Source: Bosea vestrisii
GTDB taxonomy: Bacteria; Pseudomonadota; Alphaproteobacteria; Rhizobiales; Beijerinckiaceae
Direction of reading: 5' to 3'
Assembly (NCBI RefSeq): GCF_030144325.1
Contig: NZ_CP126307.1
Location: 5,360,001-5,424,000 of the forward strand
DNA length: 64,000 bases
Below, piece by piece: positions 8,725 through 18,655 of the stretch. The position numbers were made by a program, and so were the translations under genes. The notes below the pieces were generated by a model. It saw nothing but the letters and a program-made list of their open reading frames with translations. It was not told the origin of the DNA and searched no databases. Position 1 is the stretch's first letter. Each line of letters opens with the position of its first letter.

Positions 8725-9651
8725 ATGACTCAACCCACCCGCAAGCGCGCTCTGCTGCTGCGCAATCCCAAGGCGCGGCGCGGCAGTGAGTCGATCGAGC
8801 CGCTCCTGCAGCGGCTCGAGGTCGGTGGTCTCGACGTCACCATCGAGACCTTCGAGGCGCTGCCGGAGATCGCCCGCGACATCGTGCGGCTGCGCGAGCG
8901 CGCCGATCTCGTCATCGTCTGCGGCGGCGACGGCTCGGTCTCGTCGGCGGCGCTCGCGGCGATGGAGAGCGGCCTGCCGATGGGCATCATCCCGATGGGC
9001 ACGGCCAACGACCTCGCGCTGACGCTCGGCATCCCGTCCGACCTCGTCGCCGCTGCCGAGGTGATCGCCCGTGGCGAGACGCGGCCGGTCGATGTCGGCA
9101 CGGTCAACGGCCACGCCTTCTTCAATGTCGCCAGCATCGGGCTGAGCAGCGATCTGGCCCAGAGCCTCGATCCGGCGATGAAGAAGCGCTTCGGGCGGCT
9201 CGGCTATGCGCTCGCGGCGATGAAGGTCATGACGCGGGCGGCGCGTTTCAGGGCGAAGATCACCGAGAAGGGCACGGCGACCGAGGTCGAGACCTATCAG
9301 GTCGCGATCGGCAACGGCCGGCATTATGGCGGCGGTAATGTCGTCGAGGAAACGGCCGAGATCGATGACGGCCATCTCGATCTCTACAGCCTCGAGATCA
9401 GCAATCTCTGGAAGCTGGCGCTGATGTTGCGCTCGTTCAGGTCGGGCACGCATGGCGCCTGGCGCGAGGTACGCACGGCGCGCTGCGTCGAGTTCGATAT
9501 CGAGACCAAGCGTCCGATGCCGGTGAACACCGATGGCGAGATCGTCACCGCGACCCCGGCCCATTTCAAGGTCCACCCCAAGGCGATCTCGATCTTCACG
9601 CCGAGCGGGGCGGGCGATGCGGCGGCGCGGCCGCATTTGTATCACCGCTGA
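8725..9651 (+). CDS. Diacylglycerol/lipid kinase family protein (YegS/DagK type)
   Basis: This 308-residue protein has the diacylglycerol-kinase catalytic domain: LLLRNPKARRG at the N-terminus, the nucleotide-binding VIVCGGDGSVSSAALAAM, and GIIPMGTANDLALTLGIP. The C-terminal half has the lipid-kinase beta-sandwich (VAIGNGRHYGGGNVV, DDGHLDLYSLEI, MPVNTDGEIV). It phosphorylates a lipid such as diacylglycerol at the inner membrane. The ATG at 8725 is preferred over a TTG at 8710 because GCAGGA lies 4 bp before it and homologues start near MTQPTRKRALL. It is a single gene after the tRNA, followed by a palindromic repeat. Confidence 0.9.
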   Translation: MTQPTRKRALLLRNPKARRGSESIEPLLQRLEVGGLDVTIETFEALPEIARDIVRLRERADLVIVCGGDGSVSSAALAAMESGLPMGIIPMGTANDLALTLGIPSDLVAAAEVIARGETRPVDVGTVNGHAFFNVASIGLSSDLAQSLDPAMKKRFGRLGYALAAMKVMTRAARFRAKITEKGTATEVETYQVAIGNGRHYGGGNVVEETAEIDDGHLDLYSLEISNLWKLALMLRSFRSGTHGAWREVRTARCVEFDIETKRPMPVNTDGEIVTATPAHFKVHPKAISIFTPSGAGDAAARPHLYHR

Positions 9652-9670
9652 GAGACCGTTCGGGAATGAG

Positions 9671-9792
9671 AGCCCTCATCCTGAGGAGGCCCGAATGGGC
9701 CGTCTCGAAGGATGCTCCAGATGTCTCCAGAACCTCCTGAAGCGTCCTTCGAGACGCCGTTCCTCGCGGAACGGCTCCTCAGGATGAGGGCT
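9671..9792. repeat. Palindromic intergenic repeat, copy 1
   Basis: The ends AGCCCTCATCCTGAGGAG (9671-9688) and CTCCTCAGGATGAGGGCT (9775-9792) are perfect inverted repeats of 18 bp. Inside, GTCTCGAAGGA pairs with TCCTTCGAGAC. The whole unit folds into one long hairpin. A second copy with the same ends and core lies at 23598-23713. It is a REP/BIME-like dispersed element and carries no gene. Confidence 0.85.
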
Positions 9793-9910
9793 GAGAGAAT
9801 TTCCAAACGGGCTCTGAGATTGCTGCAGACCGGCAGGCAGGGCGTCCGCCTGTTCGGCTCTCGGAAACCTCTCGGCGTTACGCTCCTGCGCAGCTGCCAG
9901 GAGATTCTGC

Positions 9911-10603
9911 TTGGAAACCTTGCTCTATCCGCCCGTAAAACGCTTCCTCGAGGAGCTCGGCTATGTCGTGAAGGGCGAGATCGGCCGCTGCGATCTCGTC
10001 GGCCTCCGGGAGGGCGATGCCACCGTGGTGGTGATCGGCGAGCTCAAGCTCGCCTTCAACCTGGAGCTCATCCTGCAGGGCGTCGACAGGCTGCGTCTCG
10101 GCGACGAGATCTGGCTGGCGGCGCAGCTCTCGGCCAGGGGCAAGGGGCGGGAGAGCGATCCGCGCTATCGCGATCTCTGCCGGCGTCTCGGCTTCGGCCT
10201 GCTCGGCGTAAGCAGCACTGGCCGCGTCGAGGTGCTGGTTTCGCCGACCGCGCCGACGCCGCGCAAGAACCCGCGGGCTCGCTCGCGACTGGTCGACGAG
10301 CATCGGCGGCGCAAGGGCGATCCGGCGGCCGGCGGCAGCACGCGCCAGCCGATCATGACCGCCTATCGCCAGCAGGCGCTCGCCTGCGCCGCGGCGATGA
10401 GCGCCGAGCCAAGGCGCCCGCGCGACCTCAGGCCGTCATGCCCCGACGCGCAGAAGATCCTGCACCGCAATGTCTATGGCTGGTTCGAGAAGGCCGAGCG
10501 CGGCGTCTACGGGCTGACCGAGGCCGGCCGGAGCGCTCTGGAGCGGTGGGAGCCGACCCTTGCTCCAGCCGAGCCCGATCGGGGTGGTTTATCGGCCGCC
10601 TAG
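9911..10603 (+). CDS. DUF2161 family PD-(D/E)XK-type nuclease-like protein
   Basis: The protein begins METLLYPPVKRFLEELGYVV, then KGEIGRCDLVGLREGD and VVVIGELKLAFNLELILQGVDR, the DUF2161 signature. The D (CDLVG) and E-x-K (GELKL) positions match a PD-(D/E)XK phosphodiesterase/nuclease core. The C-terminus holds a winged-helix-like segment (HRNVYGWFEKAERGVYGLTE). The start is a TTG at 9911 with AGGAG seven bases upstream; no better start fits the conserved N-terminus. It ends 15 bp inside the convergent nitronate monooxygenase gene. The substrate is unknown. Confidence 0.85.
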   Translation: METLLYPPVKRFLEELGYVVKGEIGRCDLVGLREGDATVVVIGELKLAFNLELILQGVDRLRLGDEIWLAAQLSARGKGRESDPRYRDLCRRLGFGLLGVSSTGRVEVLVSPTAPTPRKNPRARSRLVDEHRRRKGDPAAGGSTRQPIMTAYRQQALACAAAMSAEPRRPRDLRPSCPDAQKILHRNVYGWFEKAERGVYGLTEAGRSALERWEPTLAPAEPDRGGLSAA

Positions 10604-11647
10604 CCCAGCGAGCATCCGCGTCAGCTCCGCCGACGACATCGGCCTGGCGAGCGGGTAGGCCTGCCCGGCCCAGAGCAGGGTGAAGTCGTCGCGGCCTGCC
10701 GCCTCGGCCGCGCTGCGCAGCGGCCCCAGCGCCGTGCCGGCGGTCGGGAAGGCCGGGGCGAGCTCGGAGAGCGGCCCGATCTCCGCCATGGCGCGGTTGA
10801 CGATGCCGCGCGCCGGCCGGCCGGTGAACAGGTTGGTGATCGCGGTCGGCCGCTCGCCCATGCCGAGCGCCTTGCGGTAGATCGGCGAGATGCTCGCTTC
10901 CGGCGTGAACAGATAGGCGGTGCCGACCTGGACCGCGGACGCTCCGAGCGCGAAGGCGGCTTCCACGCCGCGTCGGTCGGTGATGCCGCCGGCGGCGATC
11001 ACCGGGACAGAGACGGCATCGACGACCTGCGGCACCAGCGCGAAGGTGCCGACCTGCTCCGAGATCCGGTCGTTCAGGAAGATGCCGCGATGGCCGCCGG
11101 CCTCGGCGCCCATGGCGATGACGGCATCGACGCCGTGCTCGGCGAGCCAGCGCGCCTCGGGAACGGTGGTCGCCGAGGCGATCACCTTGGCGCCGCTACG
11201 CTTGACCCGCTCGAACAGTTCGGGCGCGGGCAGGCCGAAATGGAAGCTGACGACCTCCGGCCGATACTCCTCCACGACACCAGCAAGGGCGGCGTCGAAG
11301 GGCGTGCGGCCGCTCGGCGTCTTCGGCATGTCCGGATCGAGCCCGGCCTCGGCATAATAGCCGGAGAGGTGCTTCAGCCAAGCCGTCTGGCGGGTCGGGT
11401 CGTCGGCCGGGGGCGTATGGCAGAAGAAATTGAGGTTGATCGGCCGGCGCGTGCCGGCCCGCACCTTGTCGAGTGCGGCCCTGAGCCCCGCCTCGTTATA
11501 TTGCGCGCCCGCCAGCGAACCGAGTCCGCCGGCTTCGCTGACGGCGATGGCCATCTCCGGTGTCGACGCCAGGGCCATAGGCCCCTGGATGATCGGCAAT
11601 TCGATGCCGAACAGGTCGAGCAGTCGCGCTTGTGCGGTGCTGGTCAT
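10589..11647 (-). CDS. Nitronate monooxygenase (2-nitropropane dioxygenase family)
   Basis: This 352-residue TIM-barrel FMN enzyme has PIIQGPMALASTPEMAIAVS at the N-terminus, GGLGSLAGAQYN, and the catalytic-His motif GAEAGGHRG (His near 186), followed by the FMN phosphate site PVIAAGGITDRRGVEAAFAL and GASAVQVGTAYL. It oxidises alkyl nitronates such as propionate 3-nitronate with O2 in the cytoplasm, a detoxification role. It is convergent with the DUF2161 gene (15-bp overlap) and separated from the Na/Pi transporter gene by about 120 bp. It is not the only family member here: a shorter relative lies at 24657-25622. Confidence 0.9.
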   Translation of the reverse strand: MTSTAQARLLDLFGIELPIIQGPMALASTPEMAIAVSEAGGLGSLAGAQYNEAGLRAALDKVRAGTRRPINLNFFCHTPPADDPTRQTAWLKHLSGYYAEAGLDPDMPKTPSGRTPFDAALAGVVEEYRPEVVSFHFGLPAPELFERVKRSGAKVIASATTVPEARWLAEHGVDAVIAMGAEAGGHRGIFLNDRISEQVGTFALVPQVVDAVSVPVIAAGGITDRRGVEAAFALGASAVQVGTAYLFTPEASISPIYRKALGMGERPTAITNLFTGRPARGIVNRAMAEIGPLSELAPAFPTAGTALGPLRSAAEAAGRDDFTLLWAGQAYPLARPMSSAELTRMLAGLGGR

Positions 11648-11771
11648 CGTCGTTCCTCACGCGGGCCGGTTCGACGGCTACTCTCCGGCTCCGCCCGGTG
11701 ATTGCAAGGCGAAGGTCAGCCCATCCGGAGTGCAGAAACCATCCAGCGCCGGGTGCGGGCCTGTCTCGCGG

Positions 11772-13490
11772 TCAGGCCGGCTTATGCGGCAGAGCGAGGC
11801 CGTAGCGTTCATCCGCAGGCTGCTCCTCGGCCTTGCGCAGCCTGGTCTCGCTGAGCTCGTCGGCAGCTTCCAGGATCGGATAGGCGATCGAGGTGATGTG
11901 GCCGTGGATGCGCTTCAGGTCGCGCAGCACGTCGAGATGGATCGACGAGGTCTCAAGCGACTGAGCGACCCCGCTGCGCAGGCGCTCGTAATGCTTCTCG
12001 GTTGCCATGCGCTCGGCCACGCGCATCGCGCTCTTCTCGTCGAAGAGCTGGCGGGCGAGGGTGATGTCGCGCGAGGCGAGCACGTTGAGCGAAAGCTGCA
12101 GGCTGTGGCTGACCCTGGCGTGGAAATCGCGGATTTCGGCGAGGCCTTCTTCCGAGAAGCGGTAGCGCTTGCGGATCTTCTTCTCCGCGAGTTCGCGCAG
12201 GTTCTTGTCGATGATGTCGCCGATATGCTCGAGATTGGTAGTCGCCGTGATGATCTCGAACAGGCGCCGGCTGTCCTCCTCGCAGAGCGGGCGGCGCGAG
12301 AGCTGGACGAGATAGAGCTTGATCGCCTCGTGGATGGTGTCGACGCCGTCATCGGCCGCAGCGATCTCGCGCGAGAGCGCCAACTTGTCCTGCTCCAGCA
12401 GGATCAGCAGGTCCTTCAGCATGGCGCTGACGCGGTCGCCGAGATGCAGCGTCTCGCGCATCGCGCTGGCGAGGGCTTCCGGCGGGCTGTCGAGCAGGCT
12501 GGGGTCGAGATAGAGCGGCTGCGTGCGTGTCTCCGCTTCGGGCGCGGCCGGGGTCAGGCGCGTGACCAGCGCGGCGATCGGACCGGTGAAGGGCAGGAAG
12601 GCGAGGGCACCGAAGATATTGAGCGCCAGATGGATTTCGACCGCCAGGCGCGAGGGATCGTGCGACAGCTGCGAGAACCAGGTGGCGAGCGGCTTGGCGA
12701 AGGGGATCACGACGAGCGCGATGATGATGCGTGTCAGCAGGTTGGCGAGCGCGACACGACGCTGCACGACCGGCGCGCCGAGCTGGTCGATCACCGGCAC
12801 CAGCGCATTGCCGAGATTGGCGCCGACGATCAGGATCAGCGCTGTCGGCGCCGGGAACAGCCCGCCGGCCCAGAAGGAGGCGATCAGCAGGACGATGGCG
12901 AGGCTCGAATGGGTCAGCCAGGTCGCGGCGACGGTGAGCGCGATGGCAAGCAGGGGCTCGCTGGCCAGCGCTTCAAACACGGTGCGGAAGACCGGCGACT
13001 GCGCCAGCGGCGCCGAGGCGGTCTTGAGCTCGGCGAGCGAGAGCAGGATCAGCCCGATGCCGACGATCAAGCGGCCGATATTGCGGGCGCGGTTCATCGC
13101 CTCGTTGGCGAGATAGAGCGTCACGCCGATGGCGAGGCACGCGCCCCAGATCCAGCCGAGGTCGAACGAGATCACGAACGCCGCCATCGCCGTGCCGACA
13201 TTGGCGCCGAGCAGCACGGCGAAGGCCATAGGCAGGCCGATCAGCGCCTGGCCGGCGAAGGAGGAGAGCAGCAGCGTCGTCGCTGTCGAGCTCTGCAGGA
13301 TCAGCGTGACCACCGCCCCGCTCGCCATCGCCGAAACGCGGTTGCCGGTGAAGCGCGCGATGGCCTGCCGCAGCGACGATCCGAACGCCCGGGTCGCACC
13401 CGTTCGCACCAGCCGGACCGCCCAGATCAGCAGCGCCACAGAGCCTGCGAGGTGGATCAGGATGGCGGTGGTGCTCTCGGCGGCGTTCAT
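11772..13490 (-). CDS. Na/Pi cotransporter family protein with C-terminal PhoU-like domain
   Basis: This 572-residue protein has two inverted Na/Pi (NptA) membrane repeats in residues ~1-330. Its signature QSSTATTLLLSSFAGQ and the later repeat THSSLAIVLLIASFWAGG carry the conserved Q/T-S-S motifs, and GANVGTAMAAF and GANLGNALVPV are the paired glycine loops. Residues ~345-560 are an all-helical PhoU-like region (LHLGDRVSAMLKDLLILLEQD, NLEHIGDIIDKNL). It probably takes up phosphate with sodium across the inner membrane. It is transcribed alone; 280 bp upstream ends the Atu-like operon, with no gene between. Confidence 0.9.
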   Translation of the reverse strand: MNAAESTTAILIHLAGSVALLIWAVRLVRTGATRAFGSSLRQAIARFTGNRVSAMASGAVVTLILQSSTATTLLLSSFAGQALIGLPMAFAVLLGANVGTAMAAFVISFDLGWIWGACLAIGVTLYLANEAMNRARNIGRLIVGIGLILLSLAELKTASAPLAQSPVFRTVFEALASEPLLAIALTVAATWLTHSSLAIVLLIASFWAGGLFPAPTALILIVGANLGNALVPVIDQLGAPVVQRRVALANLLTRIIIALVVIPFAKPLATWFSQLSHDPSRLAVEIHLALNIFGALAFLPFTGPIAALVTRLTPAAPEAETRTQPLYLDPSLLDSPPEALASAMRETLHLGDRVSAMLKDLLILLEQDKLALSREIAAADDGVDTIHEAIKLYLVQLSRRPLCEEDSRRLFEIITATTNLEHIGDIIDKNLRELAEKKIRKRYRFSEEGLAEIRDFHARVSHSLQLSLNVLASRDITLARQLFDEKSAMRVAERMATEKHYERLRSGVAQSLETSSIHLDVLRDLKRIHGHITSIAYPILEAADELSETRLRKAEEQPADERYGLALPHKPA

Positions 13491-13770
13491 CGTGGGGAGG
13501 GCGCTCCTTTAGGCGGGAATCGAAGGAATGAAGCGGCGGATTATGCCGCCAAAATCGTTAGCCGTCTTATAAAATCTGCGGCGGAAATGGTCTACGTCTC
13601 TCGCATGTGCTCTCGAACGGAAAACGGCCATCGCACCCAAAAGCGCAGCAGCCAGCGGCCGTGGCGATCCACGACGACGCTGGCGAAGTCGCCTTCGTAT
13701 CCGGTCAGTGTGGAAGAATTACGATCACCGCCTGTGCGGCTGATGGCTAAGCGGCCGGAGCAGGCTTCGG

Positions 13771-14430
13771 CTAGGATTTGCCCGCAAGGGCGGCGCGTTC
13801 GGCCGCCATGGCCGTGATCAGGCGCGGATAGGCCTCCTGCATCGCGTCACGGAAGGCCTCGAACGGCATGTCGTCATGGTTGCCGCGGTCGAGCACATAG
13901 TCCATGTGCTTGCGTCCCTCCGCGTCGAAGGGCTGGAAGATCGAATCCGTGCTTCCATCGAAATCGAGCGGCGCGACGCCGAAGCGGGAGCAGAAGGCAA
14001 GGTCGAAGGCCGGCGTCGCCTTGACCCAGCGGCCCTCGACATAGAGCAGCGTATAGGCGTGCCAGCGGAAGACGTCGCTGCCCATCAATTCGAGGATGCG
14101 CGGCGAGGCGAGGTGATTGCGGACATCGGCGAAACCGACCCGCGCGGGAATGCCGGCGGCGCGGCAGACCGCGGCGAGCGTCACCGCCTTGGGCACGCAG
14201 AACGAGCCCTTCGCTTCCAGGCAGCGCGAGGCGACGAAGAGGTCGCGCTCGATGCCGAAATAGCGCAGATCGTAAGGGATCGCGTCGCGGACGGCGTAAT
14301 AGAGCCTGACGGCGCGGTAGCGGTCCGGGCCGGTGCCGGCATGGTCTTCGACGAAGGCGCGGATCGCCGGCGCATTGGCGTCGATGAAGGGCGTGGCCTT
14401 CAGAGCCCCGGCGAGCCTGTCGTCGCTCAT
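13771..14430 (-). CDS. Transglutaminase-like superfamily protein
   Basis: This 219-residue cytoplasmic protein has the transglutaminase/protease Cys-His-Asp triad: Cys78 in KGSFCVPKAVTLAAVCRAAG, His124 in VFRWHAYTLLYVEG and Asp143 in KATPAFDLAF. No signal peptide is seen. It overlaps the isomerase-like gene by 4 bp (ATGA) and is the last gene of the seven-gene operon that carries the Atu-like carboxylase. Such transglutaminase-like proteins act as peptidases or acyl-transfer enzymes. Its role in the pathway is not known. Confidence 0.82.
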   Translation of the reverse strand: MSDDRLAGALKATPFIDANAPAIRAFVEDHAGTGPDRYRAVRLYYAVRDAIPYDLRYFGIERDLFVASRCLEAKGSFCVPKAVTLAAVCRAAGIPARVGFADVRNHLASPRILELMGSDVFRWHAYTLLYVEGRWVKATPAFDLAFCSRFGVAPLDFDGSTDSIFQPFDAEGRKHMDYVLDRGNHDDMPFEAFRDAMQEAYPRLITAMAAERAALAGKS

Positions 14431-15047
14431 CGCACCCTCCTGTTCACGTCTTGCTGCAGCCGCCAGGCGATCTGCGGCAGGCGGTCGGCGCCGAAGAAGC
14501 TCTCGCCGTCCAGCGTCACGAACGGCACGCCGGTCACGCCGGCGGCGTTGGCCTCATCCACTGCCTCGCTGAGGCGCTGGCGGCCCTCGGCGCCATCGAT
14601 CATGGCGCGTATCGTCTCGGGAGTCTCGGCTGAGAGGCAGGGCAGGGCGGCGAGCACGGCCGGGTCGGCGATGTTGTCTGCTCTGGCGAAGAAGGCCTCG
14701 AAGATATCGCTCGCCAGCCGCAGTCCGTCCTGCGGCCGTGTCGCGGTCCAGGCATGGTACAGCCGGCCGGCGAGATGCGCAGAGATCTGCAGCGGCTCAG
14801 GGATACGGAACGGCAGGCCGAAGAATTCGGCCGAGCGGGTCACGTCCTCGAGGAAATAGCGTCGCCGCGCTGGCGTCTCCAGCGGATTGACGACGCCCTG
14901 CTGCTTGAAAACCGCCCAGAGCAGGATCGGCCGGAGCTCCAGCGCCCGGCCATGCTCCCCGGCCAATCGCGCCAGCGGGCCGAGCGCGAAATAGGAATAG
15001 GGCGAGGCGAAATCGAGATAGAGGCGGATCGCTCCCGGCATCGCCAT
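14427..15047 (-). CDS. DsbA-family / 2-hydroxychromene-2-carboxylate isomerase-like protein
   Basis: This 206-residue thioredoxin-fold protein has no CXXC. It begins with LYLDFASPYSYFALGPL (the Ser in FASPYS sits where the glutathione-interacting serine of HCCA isomerase lies) and contains RPILLWAVFKQQG, a helical insertion and the C-terminal AGVTGVPFVTLDGESFFGAD cis-Pro loop. The family uses glutathione to isomerise aromatic or CoA-linked substrates (HCCA isomerase, GST kappa). Its ATG overlaps the stop of the carboxyltransferase gene by one base. It could act on an intermediate of the pathway, but this is unproven. Confidence 0.85.
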   Translation of the reverse strand: MAMPGAIRLYLDFASPYSYFALGPLARLAGEHGRALELRPILLWAVFKQQGVVNPLETPARRRYFLEDVTRSAEFFGLPFRIPEPLQISAHLAGRLYHAWTATRPQDGLRLASDIFEAFFARADNIADPAVLAALPCLSAETPETIRAMIDGAEGRQRLSEAVDEANAAGVTGVPFVTLDGESFFGADRLPQIAWRLQQDVNRRVR

Positions 15048-16654
15048 CAGAACCTGAAGACGCCGTAGCCGGGCGGGCCGAGCGGGGCGTTGAGCGAGGC
15101 CGAGATCGCCACGCCGAGCGCGTTGCGGGTGTCGAGCGGGTCGATGATGCCGTCGTCCCAGAGTTCCGAGGTCGAGTGATAGGCCGAGAGCTGCTCCTGA
15201 TAGGCCTTGCGCGTCTCGTCCCAGAGCCGGTCGATCTCGCTTTTATCGACCGAGCCGCCATTGCGCTTCATCTGGTTGGCCTTGACCTCGGCCAGCGTGT
15301 TCGCCGCCTGGTCGCCGCCCATCACGCCGATCTGATGGTTCGGCCATGAGAACAGGAAGCGCCCGTCGAAAGCGCGCCCACACATGCCGTAATTGCCGGC
15401 GCCGAAGGAGCCGTTGCACATCACGGTGAACTTCGGCACCCGCGAGCAGCTCTGCGCCATGATCATCTTGGCACCATCCTTGGTGATGCCGCGGCGCTCG
15501 TATTCGCGCCCGACCATGTAGCCGGTGATGTTCTGCAGGAAGACCAGTGGCGTGTTGTTCTGGTTGCAGAGTTCGATGAAGTGCGCGCCCTTTATCGACG
15601 AGTCGTTGAAGAGCACGCCGTTATTGGCGAGGATTCCGACCTTGAAGCCCCAGATATTGGCGAAGCCGCAGACCAGCGTCGTGCCATAGGCCGGCTTGTA
15701 TTCATGGAAGCGGCTGCCATCGACGATGCGGGCGATGATCTCGCGCATGTCGAAGGCCTTCTTGATGTCGTCGGGCACGATCCCGTAGATCTCGGCGGGA
15801 TCGTAGAACGGCTCCTCCGGCGCCTCGCGCTGCGCCTCCCAGCGTGGCTGCCGGTCCCATTGCGCGACGATGTCGCGGCCGATCTCGATCGCGTGCTCCT
15901 CGCTGTCGGCCGGGTAGTCGCAGGTGCCCGAGACGCTGGTGTGCATCTCGGCGCCGCCGAGTTCCTCGACCGTGACGTCCTCGCCCGTCGCCGCCTTCAC
16001 CAAAGGCGGACCGCCCAGGAAGACCGCGCCGGTGCCGCGCACGATGACGCTGTAATCGGAGAGGCCGGGGATATAGGCGCCGCCGGCTGTGCAATGTCCG
16101 AAGACCAGAGCGAGCTGCTTCACGCCCATCTTCGACAGCATCGACTGGTTGCGGAAGATACGCCCGCCCATGTAGCGATCCGGAAACAGCTCCGACTGGA
16201 GCTGCAGGAAGCCGCCGGCGGAATCGCAGAGATGCACGACCGGCAGCCGGTTCTCCATGGCAATGTCGAGGGCGCGGACGATCTTTTTGACCGTGAGGGG
16301 ATACCAGGCCCCGCCCTTCACCGTCGGATCGTCGGCACGGATCATGACCTCGCGGCCGGAGACCATGCCGATGCCGACGATCGAGCTGGCCGAAGGCGAT
16401 TCCCCGCCATAGGCCATGTTGGCCGCGAGCGAGGACAGCTCCAGGAATGGCGTGCCGGGATCGAGCAGCATCTCGATGCGCTTGCGCTGCGGCATCTTCT
16501 GCTGGCGGGCGAGCCGGTCGAGATCGCGCTGCGGGCGGCTATGGCGCGCCGCCTCCTGCTTCGCCTTGAACTCGGCGACGAGACGCCGGTTATGAGCCTC
16601 GTTGCGGCGGAAATCGGCGGAGGAGGTGTTGATCGACGATTGCAGTCTGGACAT
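15047..16654 (-). CDS. Acyl-CoA carboxylase carboxyltransferase (beta) subunit, AtuC/MccB-like
   Basis: This 535-residue protein has the carboxyltransferase fold of biotin-dependent acyl-CoA carboxylases: an N-terminal domain with LLDPGTPFLELSSLAANMAY, the acyl-CoA site GHCTAGGAYIPGLSDYSVIV, and a C-terminal half with FLQNITGYMVGREYERRGI and GNYGMCGRAFDGRFLFSWPN. This set is typical of methylcrotonyl-CoA and geranyl-CoA carboxylases. It transfers carboxyl from biotin to a beta-methyl group of an alpha,beta-unsaturated acyl-CoA. The start at 16654 (MSRLQSSINTSS) is used. It lies 4 bp after the biotin carrier gene in the operon. No HMG-CoA lyase gene is near, which favours the geranyl-type (Atu) pathway over leucine (Liu). 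Confidence 0.9.
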   Translation of the reverse strand: MSRLQSSINTSSADFRRNEAHNRRLVAEFKAKQEAARHSRPQRDLDRLARQQKMPQRKRIEMLLDPGTPFLELSSLAANMAYGGESPSASSIVGIGMVSGREVMIRADDPTVKGGAWYPLTVKKIVRALDIAMENRLPVVHLCDSAGGFLQLQSELFPDRYMGGRIFRNQSMLSKMGVKQLALVFGHCTAGGAYIPGLSDYSVIVRGTGAVFLGGPPLVKAATGEDVTVEELGGAEMHTSVSGTCDYPADSEEHAIEIGRDIVAQWDRQPRWEAQREAPEEPFYDPAEIYGIVPDDIKKAFDMREIIARIVDGSRFHEYKPAYGTTLVCGFANIWGFKVGILANNGVLFNDSSIKGAHFIELCNQNNTPLVFLQNITGYMVGREYERRGITKDGAKMIMAQSCSRVPKFTVMCNGSFGAGNYGMCGRAFDGRFLFSWPNHQIGVMGGDQAANTLAEVKANQMKRNGGSVDKSEIDRLWDETRKAYQEQLSAYHSTSELWDDGIIDPLDTRNALGVAISASLNAPLGPPGYGVFRF

Positions 16655-16658
16655 CGGG

Positions 16659-17156
16659 TCAGCCTTCCGCCGGAGCGACGAGACGGGCGAGGACGGTGTC
16701 CTTGTCGAAGCCTTCGCCCTCGCGCGCCGCGATCTCGGCGATCTCGCCGTCGCGCGGCGCATCGAGTTTCATCTGCAGCTTCATGCTTTCGATCGTGACG
16801 ATGGTCTCGCCGCGCTGGACGCTGTCGCCGACGCGCTTGTGGACCACGATGACCGTGCCCGGCATCGGCGCGCGCACCACGTTCGCGCCGCCGGCGGCGG
16901 AGGCATCGGCCGCGGCATCGCGCCGGTACAGCGCGAAGCTGCGCCCACCCAATCGGACGATGACGCCGTCGGCACTGCCGGCACGGGCGAAGGCGACGGG
17001 CCCGCCATCGAGCGTCAGCGCGCGGCTGCCGTCGCCGGCCTCATCGAGGCTTTCCACGACATGCTGGCGGCCATCGACCGAGAGCACGAGGTGCGGCCGG
17101 CGCGCCAGGATGGTGACGTGATGCACCGTGCCGTCGAGATCGAGCTTGAGGACCAT
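16659..17156 (-). CDS. Biotin carboxyl carrier protein of acyl-CoA carboxylase
   Basis: This 165-residue protein ends in a biotinyl/lipoyl domain (residues ~93-163) with RAPMPGTVIVVHKRVGDSV and the biotinylation motif ESMKLQM. The acceptor is Lys126; the usual Ala before Met is Ser, as in methylcrotonyl/geranyl carboxylases. The N-terminal ~90 residues are the linker domain normally seen between biotin carboxylase and carrier in fused alpha subunits. It starts 2 bp after the biotin carboxylase stop, has its own GGAGGA ribosome site inside that gene and is in a different frame. It is therefore a real separate gene, not an unread fusion. Confidence 0.9.
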   Translation of the reverse strand: MVLKLDLDGTVHHVTILARRPHLVLSVDGRQHVVESLDEAGDGSRALTLDGGPVAFARAGSADGVIVRLGGRSFALYRRDAAADASAAGGANVVRAPMPGTVIVVHKRVGDSVQRGETIVTIESMKLQMKLDAPRDGEIAEIAAREGEGFDKDTVLARLVAPAEG

Positions 17157-17158
17157 GC

Positions 17159-18651
<1,493 letters not shown>

Positions 18652-18655
<4 letters not shown>

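Noticed and set aside
11430..13817. Very long plus-strand open frame (795 codons) opposite the Na/Pi transporter gene
   Set aside because: It is antisense to two clear genes, has low-complexity Arg/Asp/Gln content and no recognisable motif; it is a GC-driven shadow frame.
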